A DNA stretch of 64,000 nucleotides from the NCBI RefSeq assembly GCF_013410545.1, contig NZ_JACCFV010000001.1, forward strand, positions 3,162,001 to 3,226,000, written 5' to 3'. The notes below the pieces were generated by a model. The model was not told the origin of the DNA. It searched no databases and saw nothing but the letters and a program-made list of their open reading frames with translations. Of the stretch, positions 52,668 through 61,146 are shown in pieces (position 1 is the first letter of the stretch; each line of letters opens with the position of its first letter). A program made the translations under genes and the position numbers. Source of the DNA: Pseudoclavibacter chungangensis. Its GTDB lineage: Bacteria > Actinomycetota > Actinomycetes > Actinomycetales > Microbacteriaceae.

Positions 52668-53108
52668 ATGGGACTCACGACACTCGGCCACGAGACCGTG
52701 ATCGCCGACGACACCATTCAAGAGGCGGCCGTCTCCGTCATGGAGGATTTGCGCGACGACGAACCGGACGCGATCACGATCACGGCGGCCGGCACGTCAC
52801 GCGCTGTTCCTCCGCAGTTGGCGGCTTTCATTCTGCATGTCATCGAACGCGCCGCCTGCGGAGCCACCACGATCGTCCGATCGTTCCCGGACGAACTCAC
52901 GACGACCGCTGCCGCGGAACTCATCGGCCTGTCTCGACCCACGATCATGAAAATGGTCCAGGAGGGGCGACTGCCCGCGCGCAAGGTCGGCACCCACACC
53001 CGGATCCCGACCGTTTCCGTGCTCGAGTTCGCGGAAGCCCGACGCCACGAGAAGCGGGCCGCTTTCGACGCACTTCGTGACGCGTCGGACAACCTGGGCG
53101 GGATCTAG
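52668..53108 (+). CDS. Helix-turn-helix antitoxin
   Basis: 146 residues after GGAAGGAAG. The C-terminal half has an excisionase/MerR-like HTH: TTTAAAELIGLSRPTIMKMVQEGRLPARKVGTHTRIP, followed by a helix that usually contacts the toxin. The N-terminal ~80 residues form a separate domain (VSVMEDLRDDEPDAITITAAG). It is 20 bp upstream of a PIN toxin, the standard antitoxin-first order, and would neutralise the toxin and repress the operon. Confidence 0.85.
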   Translation: MGLTTLGHETVIADDTIQEAAVSVMEDLRDDEPDAITITAAGTSRAVPPQLAAFILHVIERAACGATTIVRSFPDELTTTAAAELIGLSRPTIMKMVQEGRLPARKVGTHTRIPTVSVLEFAEARRHEKRAAFDALRDASDNLGGI

Positions 53109-53128
53109 ATCGGCGCTACGCTCCCGGT

Positions 53129-53737
53129 GTGGGCGTACAACGAGTACTCGTGGACGCAAACGTCCTGTATTCGAGGACACTGCGCGACTGGATGCTCATG
53201 CTTCGTCTGGAGGCCGACGGAATGTACGTCGTCCTCACCACCGAGGACATCCTCACCGAGGTGCTCTATCACTTCCGTCGAAGCCGCCCTCATGCCGACG
53301 GCGGCGACATTACCCGGCTCGCCGAGCATCTCCGCGAGAACATGGATGAGATCATCGCCGATTACAGGATCGACGCGAGCTACCCAGGCAAAGATCCTCA
53401 CGACGGACATGTTCATGCCGCGGCCGTCGATGGGCGGGCGGATTACCTCGTGACGTCCGATGCGGGCCTGCTGGAGATGCCCGGAGACGAACTCCCCTAC
53501 GAGATCTCCACACCCGACGCTTTTCTCACATTGGCCAACGACTCCGCACCGCGTGCGGTTTCTGCCGTCGTTCGAGAGCAACGCGGCTACGCGGAGCGGC
53601 GCGGTTACGGGAAGACACTCGATCAGGCGCTCCGTGATGCAGGATGCCCGACGTTCGCCGGGTGTATCGAGGAACACCTGCGTCACCAGAGTGGTGTAGC
53701 AGCACTCCCACGTGCGACTCGACGTCGCCGCCACTGA
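53129..53737 (+). CDS. PIN-domain ribonuclease toxin
   Basis: 202 residues from GTG 53129. The PIN acidic residues are present: Asp in VLVDANVLYSRTLRDW, Glu in DILTEVLYHFRR, Asp in DPHDGHVHAAAVDGRADYLVTSDAGLL. The C-terminal ~70 residues extend beyond the PIN core and may bind the antitoxin or RNA. Together with the HTH protein it forms a type II module. No obvious lesion. Confidence 0.87.
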   Translation: MGVQRVLVDANVLYSRTLRDWMLMLRLEADGMYVVLTTEDILTEVLYHFRRSRPHADGGDITRLAEHLRENMDEIIADYRIDASYPGKDPHDGHVHAAAVDGRADYLVTSDAGLLEMPGDELPYEISTPDAFLTLANDSAPRAVSAVVREQRGYAERRGYGKTLDQALRDAGCPTFAGCIEEHLRHQSGVAALPRATRRRRH

Positions 53738-53941
53738 GCGACCTCGACACCCGGGCCGAGTCCGAAGAACCGGGCCGAGGATCGTCCGGATCGGGGCGAG
53801 GGACCACCGCCATCCTGCGGTCGTTCGCACTCGCTTGCCGTCTACCGCGCTTCACTCCTGCCGGAGCACCGGGCGGTGCGCCACGACCGCGACGCGCCGC
53901 CCGCCTCCACACCTCCGGCGCTTCGGCTCCGCTCGACCTCG

Positions 53942-54955
53942 CTACACGAGCCGCGTGGTCGGGGACGACTCGTACGTGCGCTCGGGGTCGGTGACGGCCA
54001 CGGGTGCGAGCACCTCGTCGATACGCGCGACGACCTCGTCGTCGAGGACGACGCCCGACGCCTTGACCGTGTCCTCGAGCTGCTCGGGGCGGGAGGCGCC
54101 GACGATCGTCGCGGCGACATTGGGGTTGTGCAGCACCCAGGCGAGCGAGAGCTGCGCGAGGGTCAGGCCTGCCTCGTCCGCGATGGGACGCAGCCGCTGC
54201 ACGGCCTCGAGCACGTCGTCGCGCAGGAAGCGCTTGATGAACTCGGACCCGCCGTGCTCGTCGGTCGCGCGCGAACCCTCGGGCACGGGCTGCCCGGGCA
54301 GGTACTTGCCCGTCAGGATGCCCTGCGCGAGCGGCGACCACACGATCTGCGAGATGCCGAGCTCCGCGCTCGTCGGTACGACCCTGCCCTCGATGACACG
54401 CCAGAGCGCGGAGTACTGCGGCTGGTTCGAGATGAGCTGGATGCCGAGCTGCGAGGCGAGGGCGTGCCCCTCGCGGAGCTGCTCGGCCGTCCACTCGCTG
54501 ACGCCGATGTACAGGGCCTTGCCCTGCCGGACGATGTCGGCGAACGCCTGGAACGTCTCCTCGAGCGGGGTCTCGTGGTCGAATCGGTGCGCCTGGTACA
54601 GGTCGACGTGGTCGACGTCGAGTCGGCGCAGCGAGCCGTTGATGCTGTCCAGGATGTGCTTGCGCGACAGACCGGTGTCGTTCGTTCCCTTGGGGCCCGT
54701 CGGGAAGTAGACCTTCGTGAAGATCTCGAGCGACTCGCGACGCTGCCCCTTGAGCGCCTCCGCGAGCACCTCCTCGGCCGCCGTGTTGGCGTAGGTGTCG
54801 GCCGTGTCGAACGTCGTGATGCCGAGGTCGAGCGCCTTGTGCACCGTGGCGATCGCCGCATCGTTTGCCACCTGCGAGGCGTGGGTCAGCCAGTTGCCGT
54901 AGGTGATCTCCGAGATCTTGAAGCCGCTGTTGCCGAGATAGCGATAGTTGACCAT
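53942..54955 (-). CDS. Aldo/keto reductase, Kv-beta/MgrA-like
   Basis: 337 residues. The catalytic tetrad is intact: Asp and Tyr in TFDTADTYAN, Lys in FTKVYFP, His in YQAHRFDHETP. NADPH-binding end: LGISQIVWSPLAQGILTGKY and SLAWVLHNPNVAATIVGAS. Members reduce aldehydes such as methylglyoxal or act as beta-subunit-like oxidoreductases. No clear ribosome site before ATG 54955, so translation may be leaderless. It follows the MFS gene on the minus strand, 76 bp away. Confidence 0.92.
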   Translation of the reverse strand: MVNYRYLGNSGFKISEITYGNWLTHASQVANDAAIATVHKALDLGITTFDTADTYANTAAEEVLAEALKGQRRESLEIFTKVYFPTGPKGTNDTGLSRKHILDSINGSLRRLDVDHVDLYQAHRFDHETPLEETFQAFADIVRQGKALYIGVSEWTAEQLREGHALASQLGIQLISNQPQYSALWRVIEGRVVPTSAELGISQIVWSPLAQGILTGKYLPGQPVPEGSRATDEHGGSEFIKRFLRDDVLEAVQRLRPIADEAGLTLAQLSLAWVLHNPNVAATIVGASRPEQLEDTVKASGVVLDDEVVARIDEVLAPVAVTDPERTYESSPTTRLV

Positions 54956-55031
54956 TGCTTGAGGCTAGGCCCTCGGCATGGCCGGCCGTCGCCGTGTGAG
55001 CGCATGTGACGGCGCGGCCCCTCGATCGTGC

Positions 55032-56318
55032 TCAGGGCTTCCGGGTCCCGACGTCCGTCGGCACGACTCCGGCGTCCGGCACGGGCCTGCTCGGCGTCGC
55101 GAACCGCGCCCGGGCGAGCACGATCACGGCGGCGACCACGAGCGCGACGCCGAGCCAGTACGGTGCCGCGTGGGCGACGCCCGCGTAGAGCAGACCGGCG
55201 AGGACCGGCGCGATCATGCCGGTCCCGGAGCTGATCGACTGGCCGACGCCCGCGATCCACCCCTGCTCGTCGTCCGCGACCGAGTTGGACATGACGCCGT
55301 CCATCGAGGCCTGCGTCGCGCCCTGGCCGGCGGCGATGACAAGGGCCCCGACGACGAAGAGCCACGGCTGGGCGAGGAGCGATGCGACGATCGCGAGCGC
55401 CGCGAGCCCGGCGGCCTGCGCGATCGCACCGGCGATGACGACGCCGCGCTCCCCCAGGCGCCGGAGCAGCAGCGGCAGCAGGGCGCCCTGGATGACGATG
55501 TCGACGATGCCGACGGCCGCGACGACGAATCCCACGCGCGTCGCGTCCCACTGGACGGCATCGAGCGCGAGCACGCTGAAGTTGTTGACGAACATGCCGA
55601 ACGGGAGCAGCAGGAGCGCGAAGCCGATCAGCAGGGGCCGAAGTTCCGCGCGGGCGAACGCCGTCCGGAAGACCGCGAACGGGTGCAGCGTGCGGAGCCG
55701 GACGGTCGTGACGCGTCGCTCGGGCGGGAGGCTCTCGGGCAGCACGAAGATCGCCAGGATCGCCGACACGAGGGCGATGCCCGCGGTGGCGAAGACGGGC
55801 AGATCGACGTCGATCGCGGCGAGCAGCCCACCGAGCGCGGGGGCGACCATCGTCGCGACGCCCGTGATCGCGCCGAGCAGGCCGAAACGCTTGGCGCGCT
55901 GTTCGGGCGGCGTGATGTCCGCGAGGTAGGCGAACAGGGCGGGCAGATCACCGGCCGTGAGGCCCTGGATGACGCGGCCGAGGAGGAGCACCCAGAGGGC
56001 GCCACCGAGGCCGAAGAGCGCGTAGCCGATGACGGCTCCGAAGGCGGCGACGATGATGACGGGGCGTCGGCCGTAGCGATCGGAGAGGCGCCCCAGGATC
56101 GGCGCGACGATGAAGGCGCACAGTGCGTTGACGGCCTCGAGGAGGCCGACCCAGAGCGCGAGGTCCGACTGGTTGGTGTAGCGGAGCACGACGAAGGGCA
56201 GGACGGGGAGGACGACGGTCATCCCGGAGGCGGCGAGCGCGGTCAGGACGACGAGCATGATCCAGGCGCGGCGAGCGGCACGCGCATCCATCTGGATCGG
56301 AACAGAAGGTGAATCCAT
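55032..56318 (-). CDS. MFS transporter, TetA/multidrug-like
   Basis: 428 residues, twelve helices. Motif A GRLSDRYGRRPVIIVAAFGAVIGYALFGLG and the motif-C-like region GAITGVATMVAPALGGLLA support an antiporter of the TetA/multidrug kind. A sigma-70 promoter on the minus strand places the -10 six bases before ATG 56318, so the message looks leaderless. The divergent TetR-type gene is its probable repressor. Confidence 0.9.
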   Translation of the reverse strand: MDSPSVPIQMDARAARRAWIMLVVLTALAASGMTVVLPVLPFVVLRYTNQSDLALWVGLLEAVNALCAFIVAPILGRLSDRYGRRPVIIVAAFGAVIGYALFGLGGALWVLLLGRVIQGLTAGDLPALFAYLADITPPEQRAKRFGLLGAITGVATMVAPALGGLLAAIDVDLPVFATAGIALVSAILAIFVLPESLPPERRVTTVRLRTLHPFAVFRTAFARAELRPLLIGFALLLLPFGMFVNNFSVLALDAVQWDATRVGFVVAAVGIVDIVIQGALLPLLLRRLGERGVVIAGAIAQAAGLAALAIVASLLAQPWLFVVGALVIAAGQGATQASMDGVMSNSVADDEQGWIAGVGQSISSGTGMIAPVLAGLLYAGVAHAAPYWLGVALVVAAVIVLARARFATPSRPVPDAGVVPTDVGTRKP

Positions 56319-56324
56319 ACCAAC

Positions 56325-56358
56325 ACTGTAACCGTACCAGTTTTGGTGTCAATACAGT
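56325..56358. promoter_or_regulatory. Divergent promoter region with TetR-type operator
   Basis: ACTGTA (56325-56330) and TACAGT (56353-56358) are exact inverted repeats, with a nested ACCA/TGGT pair at the centre (56337-56348). For the transporter, TTGACA (complement of 56347-56352) and TACAGT (complement of 56325-56330) form -35 and -10 with a 16-bp spacer. A repressor on the 34-bp semi-palindrome would block both directions. Confidence 0.75.
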
Positions 56359-56387
56359 TTCTGGCCGTTCGTGCGTACGATGGAGCC

Positions 56388-57008
56388 ATGACCGAGCCCG
56401 CACCGATCGGCCGCCGCGAGCGGAAGAAGGCGGCGACCCGCAAGCACATCTCGGACATCGCGACGATGATGTTCCTCGAGCGCGGCTTCGATCAGGTGAG
56501 CATCCGCGAGATCGCGGACGCCGCCGACGTCTCGCCGACGACGGTGTTCGCCCACTTCCCGCAGAAGGAGGCCCTCGTGTTCGACGAGGGCGATGCGCAG
56601 CGCGAACTCCTCGTCGCCGCGGTCCGTGACCGGCCGGCCGGAACCGACATCACGACGGCGCTCGAAGCCTGCTTCCGCAAGGAGTACGACGACATGATCG
56701 CCTTCGCCGGGAAGTTCCCCCACGAGGCGATCGCCCAGTTCGGCACCCTCGTGCGCGAGACGCCGGCGCTCGCAGAGTTCGAGGCGAAGATGTGGGTGCA
56801 GCACGAGGACGCGCTGGCCGCGACCATCGCGGCAGAACTCGGCGAGACCGAGCCGGACGATCAGACGCGCGCGTTCTGCCGCTTCGTCCTGCAGGTCTGG
56901 CAGCTCATGAACGCCTCACCCGACCCGGACGGCATGCTCCGCGCATCGTTCAGCATCCTCGAATCCGGTTGGGCTCCGGGCTCGGCACGATCCACCGCCG
57001 AGGACTGA
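56388..57008 (+). CDS. TetR-family transcriptional regulator
   Basis: 206 residues from ATG 56388 (GGAG close upstream; a TTG 15 codons earlier is in frame but less likely). N-terminal DNA-binding domain: KHISDIATMMFLERGFDQVSIREIADAADVSPTTVFAHFPQKEALVFDEG. The C-terminal ligand domain is helical and ends LESGWAPGSA. Divergent from the MFS gene across a palindromic operator, so it probably represses it and itself until a toxic ligand binds. Confidence 0.93.
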   Translation: MTEPAPIGRRERKKAATRKHISDIATMMFLERGFDQVSIREIADAADVSPTTVFAHFPQKEALVFDEGDAQRELLVAAVRDRPAGTDITTALEACFRKEYDDMIAFAGKFPHEAIAQFGTLVRETPALAEFEAKMWVQHEDALAATIAAELGETEPDDQTRAFCRFVLQVWQLMNASPDPDGMLRASFSILESGWAPGSARSTAED

Positions 57009-57063
57009 GACGGTCACCGACCCTCGCCTCGTCGGGCGGACCGGCGGCCAGGGATCACGAGAA

Positions 57064-57098
57064 CGACGAAGGCCCCTCTTTTGGAGGGGCCTTCGTCG
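57064..57098 (+). terminator. Terminator after tetR
   Basis: Perfect 15-bp stem CGACGAAGGCCCCTC (57064-57078) with loop TTTTG and the complementary arm to 57098. It separates tetR from the tRNA gene on the opposite strand; it can act in both directions. Confidence 0.85.
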
Positions 57099-57115
57099 AC
57101 TGTCTCAACACAGAG

Positions 57116-57188
57116 CGCGCCCGGAGGGATTCGAACCCCCAACCTTCTGATCCGTAGTCAGATGCTCTATCCGTTGAGCTACGGGCGC
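57116..57188 (-). tRNA. tRNA-Arg(ACG)
   Basis: Minus strand, 73 nt. Acceptor GCGCCCG/CGGGCGC, D arm GCTCAACGGATAGAGC, anticodon stem TCTGA/TCAGA with loop CTACGGA (anticodon ACG), T arm GGGGGTTCGAATCCCTC. No encoded CCA. The 5' end is at 57188. Confidence 0.97.
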
Positions 57189-57299
57189 ACACCCACCGCG
57201 CTCTCGCGAAGCGGACTACGTAACCCTACACGCGAGCCGCTCGCCTCGGCAAATCCGGCGCGTCGCGGCGTCGGCCGGGCGCGTCGCACGGGCGGGACG

Positions 57300-57791
57300 T
57301 CACGGCGCGGTCGTCGAGTGACCGCCCGACGATCCGCCCTGCTCGCCCGTCCCCGATCCGGGCGCCTCGTTGTTGTTCCCCGTCCCGCTGGTTCCCGAGC
57401 CGTCCGTGCCGGTCGTGCTGCCCGTCCCGCCGCCGGTGCCCGTTCCGCCCGTGTTGACCGGCCCGGTTCCGGTGTTCGTCGGGTTCTGGTCCGTGCCGTC
57501 CTCGGTGCCCGTCGTCGGCTGCGTCGTCTCCTGCGGCACGCTCGTCTCGGTCGGCTGGGTCGCGGGCGCCGTCGGCTCCGGCGTGCCCGTCGCCGGGGTC
57601 TCCGTCTGCTCCACGGACGTCGACGCCGCCGGCTGCGCGCCGTACGCCGCTTCCGCCGCCGCCCGGTCGTCGAGCGCCGTGCCGAGCACCGAGCCCATCA
57701 ACGCCACAGCGGCCGCGGCGGCCACCAGCCACCGCATGCCTGCCGAATCGGGGGTGGAAAGACGATCGTTTGACAAGCGCGCTCCGTTCAT
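57300..57791 (-). CDS. Membrane-anchored or secreted Thr/Gly/Pro-rich protein
   Basis: 163 residues from ATG 57791 (an ATG at 57848 adds 19 residues). One transmembrane or uncleaved signal helix (MRWLVAAAAAVALMGSVLGTAL), then ~115 low-complexity residues: Thr/Pro/Glu with VEQTETPATGTPEPT, then Gly/Thr/Asn repeats (GGTGTGGGTGSTTG), ending GGSSGGHSTTAP. No domain recognised; it could be a cell-surface stalk or a glycosylated protein. Next to the tRNA gene. Confidence 0.6.
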   Translation of the reverse strand: MNGARLSNDRLSTPDSAGMRWLVAAAAAVALMGSVLGTALDDRAAAEAAYGAQPAASTSVEQTETPATGTPEPTAPATQPTETSVPQETTQPTTGTEDGTDQNPTNTGTGPVNTGGTGTGGGTGSTTGTDGSGTSGTGNNNEAPGSGTGEQGGSSGGHSTTAP

Positions 57792-57997
57792 GCCGAAAGC
57801 CCCCGAGACACTGCGACCGGATTCGTCGCCGCGGGGGCCGATGTGCATCCATGATCGCCCACGCGGCTCAACGAACGGTCAACGCGCTCGACATCACCCC
57901 GCCCCGTTCACGAGCGGCGAACGCCGCGATACCCGAGAACGACGCGCGGCGCGTGGCCCCGAGGGCCGCGCGCCGCACATCACGAACGAACGAACCG

Positions 57998-59086
57998 CTA
58001 CTCGACGGCCGTGTTGAGCCGCTGCTCCGACTCGACGTCGAACAGGTGCACGTGCTCGGGCGTCGGCACGATCGTGACCGACTCCCCCCGCCTCCGGGTG
58101 ACGGCGACCGTCCACGCGCACGACGAGCGCGACGCGATCTTCCTCCGTGTCGCCCGAGTGGCCGTAGAGGTACGCGTCCGCGCCGAGTTCCTCGACGAGG
58201 TCGACGACGAGCGTGATGCCCGGCTGTCCCTCGACGACCTCGAGGTCCTCCGGCCGCACACCGAACACGACGGACGTCCGGTCGCCGAGCACGTCGCGCT
58301 CGACGGGAACACCGCCGAGCCGAACGCGACGCCGCCGTCGACGACGGGCAACTTCACGAGGTTCATCGCGGGCGATCCGACGAAACCGGCGACGAAGCGG
58401 TTCGCGGGCCGCGAGTACAGCTCGCCGGGCGTCCCGACCTGCTGCAGCACGCCGTCCTTGAGGACCGCGATGCGGTCAACCATCGTGAGCGCCTCGGTCT
58501 GGTCGTGCGTCACGTACACCGTCGTCGTCCCGAGCCGGCGCTGCATCGAGGCGATATGCGAGCGCGTCTGCACGCGAAGCTTGGCATCGAGGTTCGAGAG
58601 CGGCTCGTCCATGAGGAACACCTGCGGCTGCCGCACGATCGCGCGCCCCATCGCGACGCGCTGCCGCTGCCCGCCCGAGAGCGCCTTCGGCTTGCGGTCG
58701 AGGTACGGCTCGAGGTCGAGCATCTTCGCGGCCTCCGCGATGCGCTCGTCCTGCTCCGCCTTCGGGGTCTTCGCGTTGCTGAGCGCGAAACGCATGTTCT
58801 CCGACACGGTCATGTGCGGGTAGAGCGCGTAGCTCTGGAACACCATCGCGATGTCGCGATCCTTCGGCTTCACGTCGGTGACGTCCTTGTCGCCGATGCG
58901 GATCGCGCCCTGGTCGACGGGCTCGAGCCCCGCGAGCATGCGGAGCGTGGTCGACTTGCCGCACCCGGACGGGCCGACGAGCACGAGGAACTCGCCGTCG
59001 GCGATCTCCAGGTCGAACTCGTCGACGGCGGCACGCTCGGCGCCCGCGTAGATGCGGCTCGCTCGGTCGAACGTGACTGTGGCCAT
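57998..59086 (-). pseudogene. MsmK/UgpC-like sugar ABC transporter ATPase with two offsetting frameshifts
   Basis: The first ~250 residues are a normal CUT1-type ATPase: Walker [15 protein letters not shown], signature [15 protein letters not shown], Walker [13 protein letters not shown]-loop [11 protein letters not shown] one-base deficit at a GGG run (58305-58307, plus strand) throws ~70 codons into a Ser/Arg/Thr-rich frame. The expected MalK-like tail ([35 protein letters not shown]) is intact in the neighbouring frame. One extra base in a C6 run (58084-58089) restores the original frame for [16 protein letters not shown]. Nominal product 362 residues. Both errors are in homopolymers, so sequencing error is a real possibility. 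Confidence 0.85.
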
Positions 59087-59200
59087 GAGTGGTGGTCTCC
59101 TTCGGCCCGCGCGTCGTCGCGCGAGTGGTTCGTGGGTTGCTGGGTGATGGGAGCGGCGGTCGGTGACGCGCGAGCGCAGCGCCACCGGAGGTGATGCCGG

Positions 59201-60373
59201 TCAGGGGGACGCGGGATCGGCGAGCGGCGGGTAGCGCACACCGTCGGCCCACACGTCGCGTACGCCGAGCGCGGCGTCGAGCAGCACGAGATCGGCGACG
59301 CGGCCCGGTGCGATGCGCCCGAACCGGTCGTCGACGCCGATCGCCCGTGCAGGGACCGCCGTGGCGGCGTCGACCGCCTCGACGAGCGGGACGCCGGCGC
59401 GCTCGACGGCCGTGCGCACCGCGCGGCCCATCGTGAGCGTCGAGCCCGCGATCGACCCCGTGTCGACGGTGCGGGGCACGCCGTCGCGCACCTCCACGTC
59501 GAGGGAGCCGAGCAGGTACCGGCCGTCGGCCATCCCGGTCGCGACCATCGCGTCGGTGATGAGCGCGACGCGCCCCGGGGCCTCGTCGAACACGAGCTTC
59601 ACCATGCGCGGGTGCACGTGCACGCCGTCCGAGATGATCTCGAGCGTCACGCCCGAGCGGTCGAACGCCGCGGGGAGTGGCCCCGGCGCGCGGTGCTCGA
59701 GGCCGAACATGCCGTTGAACGCGTGCGTCACGATCGACGCGCCTCGATCGAACGTGTCCGCCGCCCCCTCGAGGACGGCGTCGGTGTGCCCCACCGCGAC
59801 GCGCACGCCCGCCGCGAGCAGTAGCTCGATCGCCTCGTCGGCGCCGGGCCGTTCCGGGGCGAGAGTGATCTGCACGAGCCGTCCGTCCGCGGCGGCGATG
59901 AGTCGCCGCACGTCGTCCGGGCGCGCGTCGCGCAACAGGCCGGGATCGTGCGCCCCGCGGTGCGCGTGCGCGAGGAACGGGCCCTCGATGTGGATGCCGA
60001 GCAGCAGCGGATCGGCCGCGCATGCGGCGGCCGCCGCCGCGGTTCGCGCTTCGAGGTCGTCGATCGAGGCGGTCACGAGCGACACGAGCGACCGGGTCGT
60101 CCCGTGCGCGAGGTGACCGCGCCGGGCGGACGCGATGGCCGCCTCGCCGTCGTCGAACGCGAAGCCGAAGCCGCCGTGGCAGTGCAGGTCGATGTAGCCG
60201 GGCACGAGCACGCCGTCGGGTGCCTCCGCGAGCACCTCGACCTCGGGGCGAGGCCCGTCGCCGAGCTCGACGACGACGCCGTCCTCGAGGAGCACCCACG
60301 CGTCGCGCAGCTCGATGCCGTCCGAGACGAGACGTCCGGCCGCGACGAGCCCCGAGTCCACTCGCCCGTTCAC
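59201..60373 (-). CDS. nagA: N-acetylglucosamine-6-phosphate deacetylase (NagA/AgaA)
   Basis: 390 residues from GTG 60373 (overlaps the DeoR stop). Metal and catalytic motifs are all present: HCHGGFG (H64, H66), IHIEGPFL (E130), VGHTDA (H196), THAFNGM (H217), ISDGVHVHP, LITDAM (D274). It removes the acetyl group from GlcNAc-6-P or GalNAc-6-P; gene context (tagatose-type kinase and aldolase) favours GalNAc-6-P, but both are possible. 114 bp separate it from the ABC ATPase gene. Confidence 0.93.
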   Translation of the reverse strand: MNGRVDSGLVAAGRLVSDGIELRDAWVLLEDGVVVELGDGPRPEVEVLAEAPDGVLVPGYIDLHCHGGFGFAFDDGEAAIASARRGHLAHGTTRSLVSLVTASIDDLEARTAAAAAACAADPLLLGIHIEGPFLAHAHRGAHDPGLLRDARPDDVRRLIAAADGRLVQITLAPERPGADEAIELLLAAGVRVAVGHTDAVLEGAADTFDRGASIVTHAFNGMFGLEHRAPGPLPAAFDRSGVTLEIISDGVHVHPRMVKLVFDEAPGRVALITDAMVATGMADGRYLLGSLDVEVRDGVPRTVDTGSIAGSTLTMGRAVRTAVERAGVPLVEAVDAATAVPARAIGVDDRFGRIAPGRVADLVLLDAALGVRDVWADGVRYPPLADPASP

Positions 60374-61146
60374 GCGATCACAACCTCGTAGCCGAGTTCG
60401 CGGATCGCGTCGACCTGCTCGGCCGTCACGCCCTCGTCCGTCACGATGCCGTGGAAGATGCGCGGCGAACCGACCGTCGCGAACGAGCGCACACCGATCT
60501 TCGACGAGTCCGCGACGATCCACGCACGCGTCGCGCGCGTCGCCATGTGGGCATTCACGCGCGCTTCGCGCTCGTCGGTCACGGTCGGCCCCGCCGCGAG
60601 GTCGAAGCCGTTCACGCCGATCAGCGCGACGTCGAGCGTCACGCGCTCGAGGATGAGGTCGCTGAACGGCCCAGACGCCTCGTACGAGCCGCGATGCAGC
60701 GCGCCGCCCGTGACGACGACACGGATGTGCGGCCGGATCACGAGGTCCTGCGCGATGTTGATCGCGTTCGTGACGAGCGTCAGACCACGCTCCACGAACG
60801 ATTCACGGCGCCCGAGTTCGACCGCGACCGCCGTCGCGGTCGACCCGCCCGAGAGGCCCACCGACTGCCCCGGCTGCACGAGGCGCTCGGCGACCACGGC
60901 GGCGATCCTGCCCTTCTGCACGGCCATCGCGTCGCGCCGGTAGCGGGCGGGCAACTCGAAGTCGACGGACAGGGCGCTCGCGCCACCGTGCGTGCGCGAC
61001 ACGAGCCGGCGTTCGGCGAGCACGTCGAGGTCGCGCCGCGCGGTCGCGATCGAGACGTCGAAGGTCTCGGCGATGTCGTTCACGGCGATCGAACCGTGCG
61101 CGGAGAGTTTCTCGAGAATGCCGGCGAGGCGTTCGTCACGTCGCAT
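60370..61146 (-). CDS. DeoR-family regulator
   Basis: 258 residues from ATG 61146 after GGGGAG. N-terminal HTH: RDERLAGILEKLSAHGSIAVNDIAETFDVSIATARRDLDVLAERRLVSRTHGGA, which is the classic DeoR pattern. The C-terminal sugar-phosphate sensor carries GLSGGSTATAVA, TNAINIAQDL and DSSKIGVRSFATVG. It probably controls this amino-sugar operon and senses a phosphorylated intermediate (AgaR/LacR-like). It overlaps nagA by GTGA and the aldolase by 11 bp. Confidence 0.93.
   Translation of the reverse strand: MRRDERLAGILEKLSAHGSIAVNDIAETFDVSIATARRDLDVLAERRLVSRTHGGASALSVDFELPARYRRDAMAVQKGRIAAVVAERLVQPGQSVGLSGGSTATAVAVELGRRESFVERGLTLVTNAINIAQDLVIRPHIRVVVTGGALHRGSYEASGPFSDLILERVTLDVALIGVNGFDLAAGPTVTDEREARVNAHMATRATRAWIVADSSKIGVRSFATVGSPRIFHGIVTDEGVTAEQVDAIRELGYEVVIA

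Noticed and set aside
57116..57188. tRNA-Arg as a phage or island attachment site
   Set aside because: No integrase gene and no repeated tRNA 3' segment was seen in the window.
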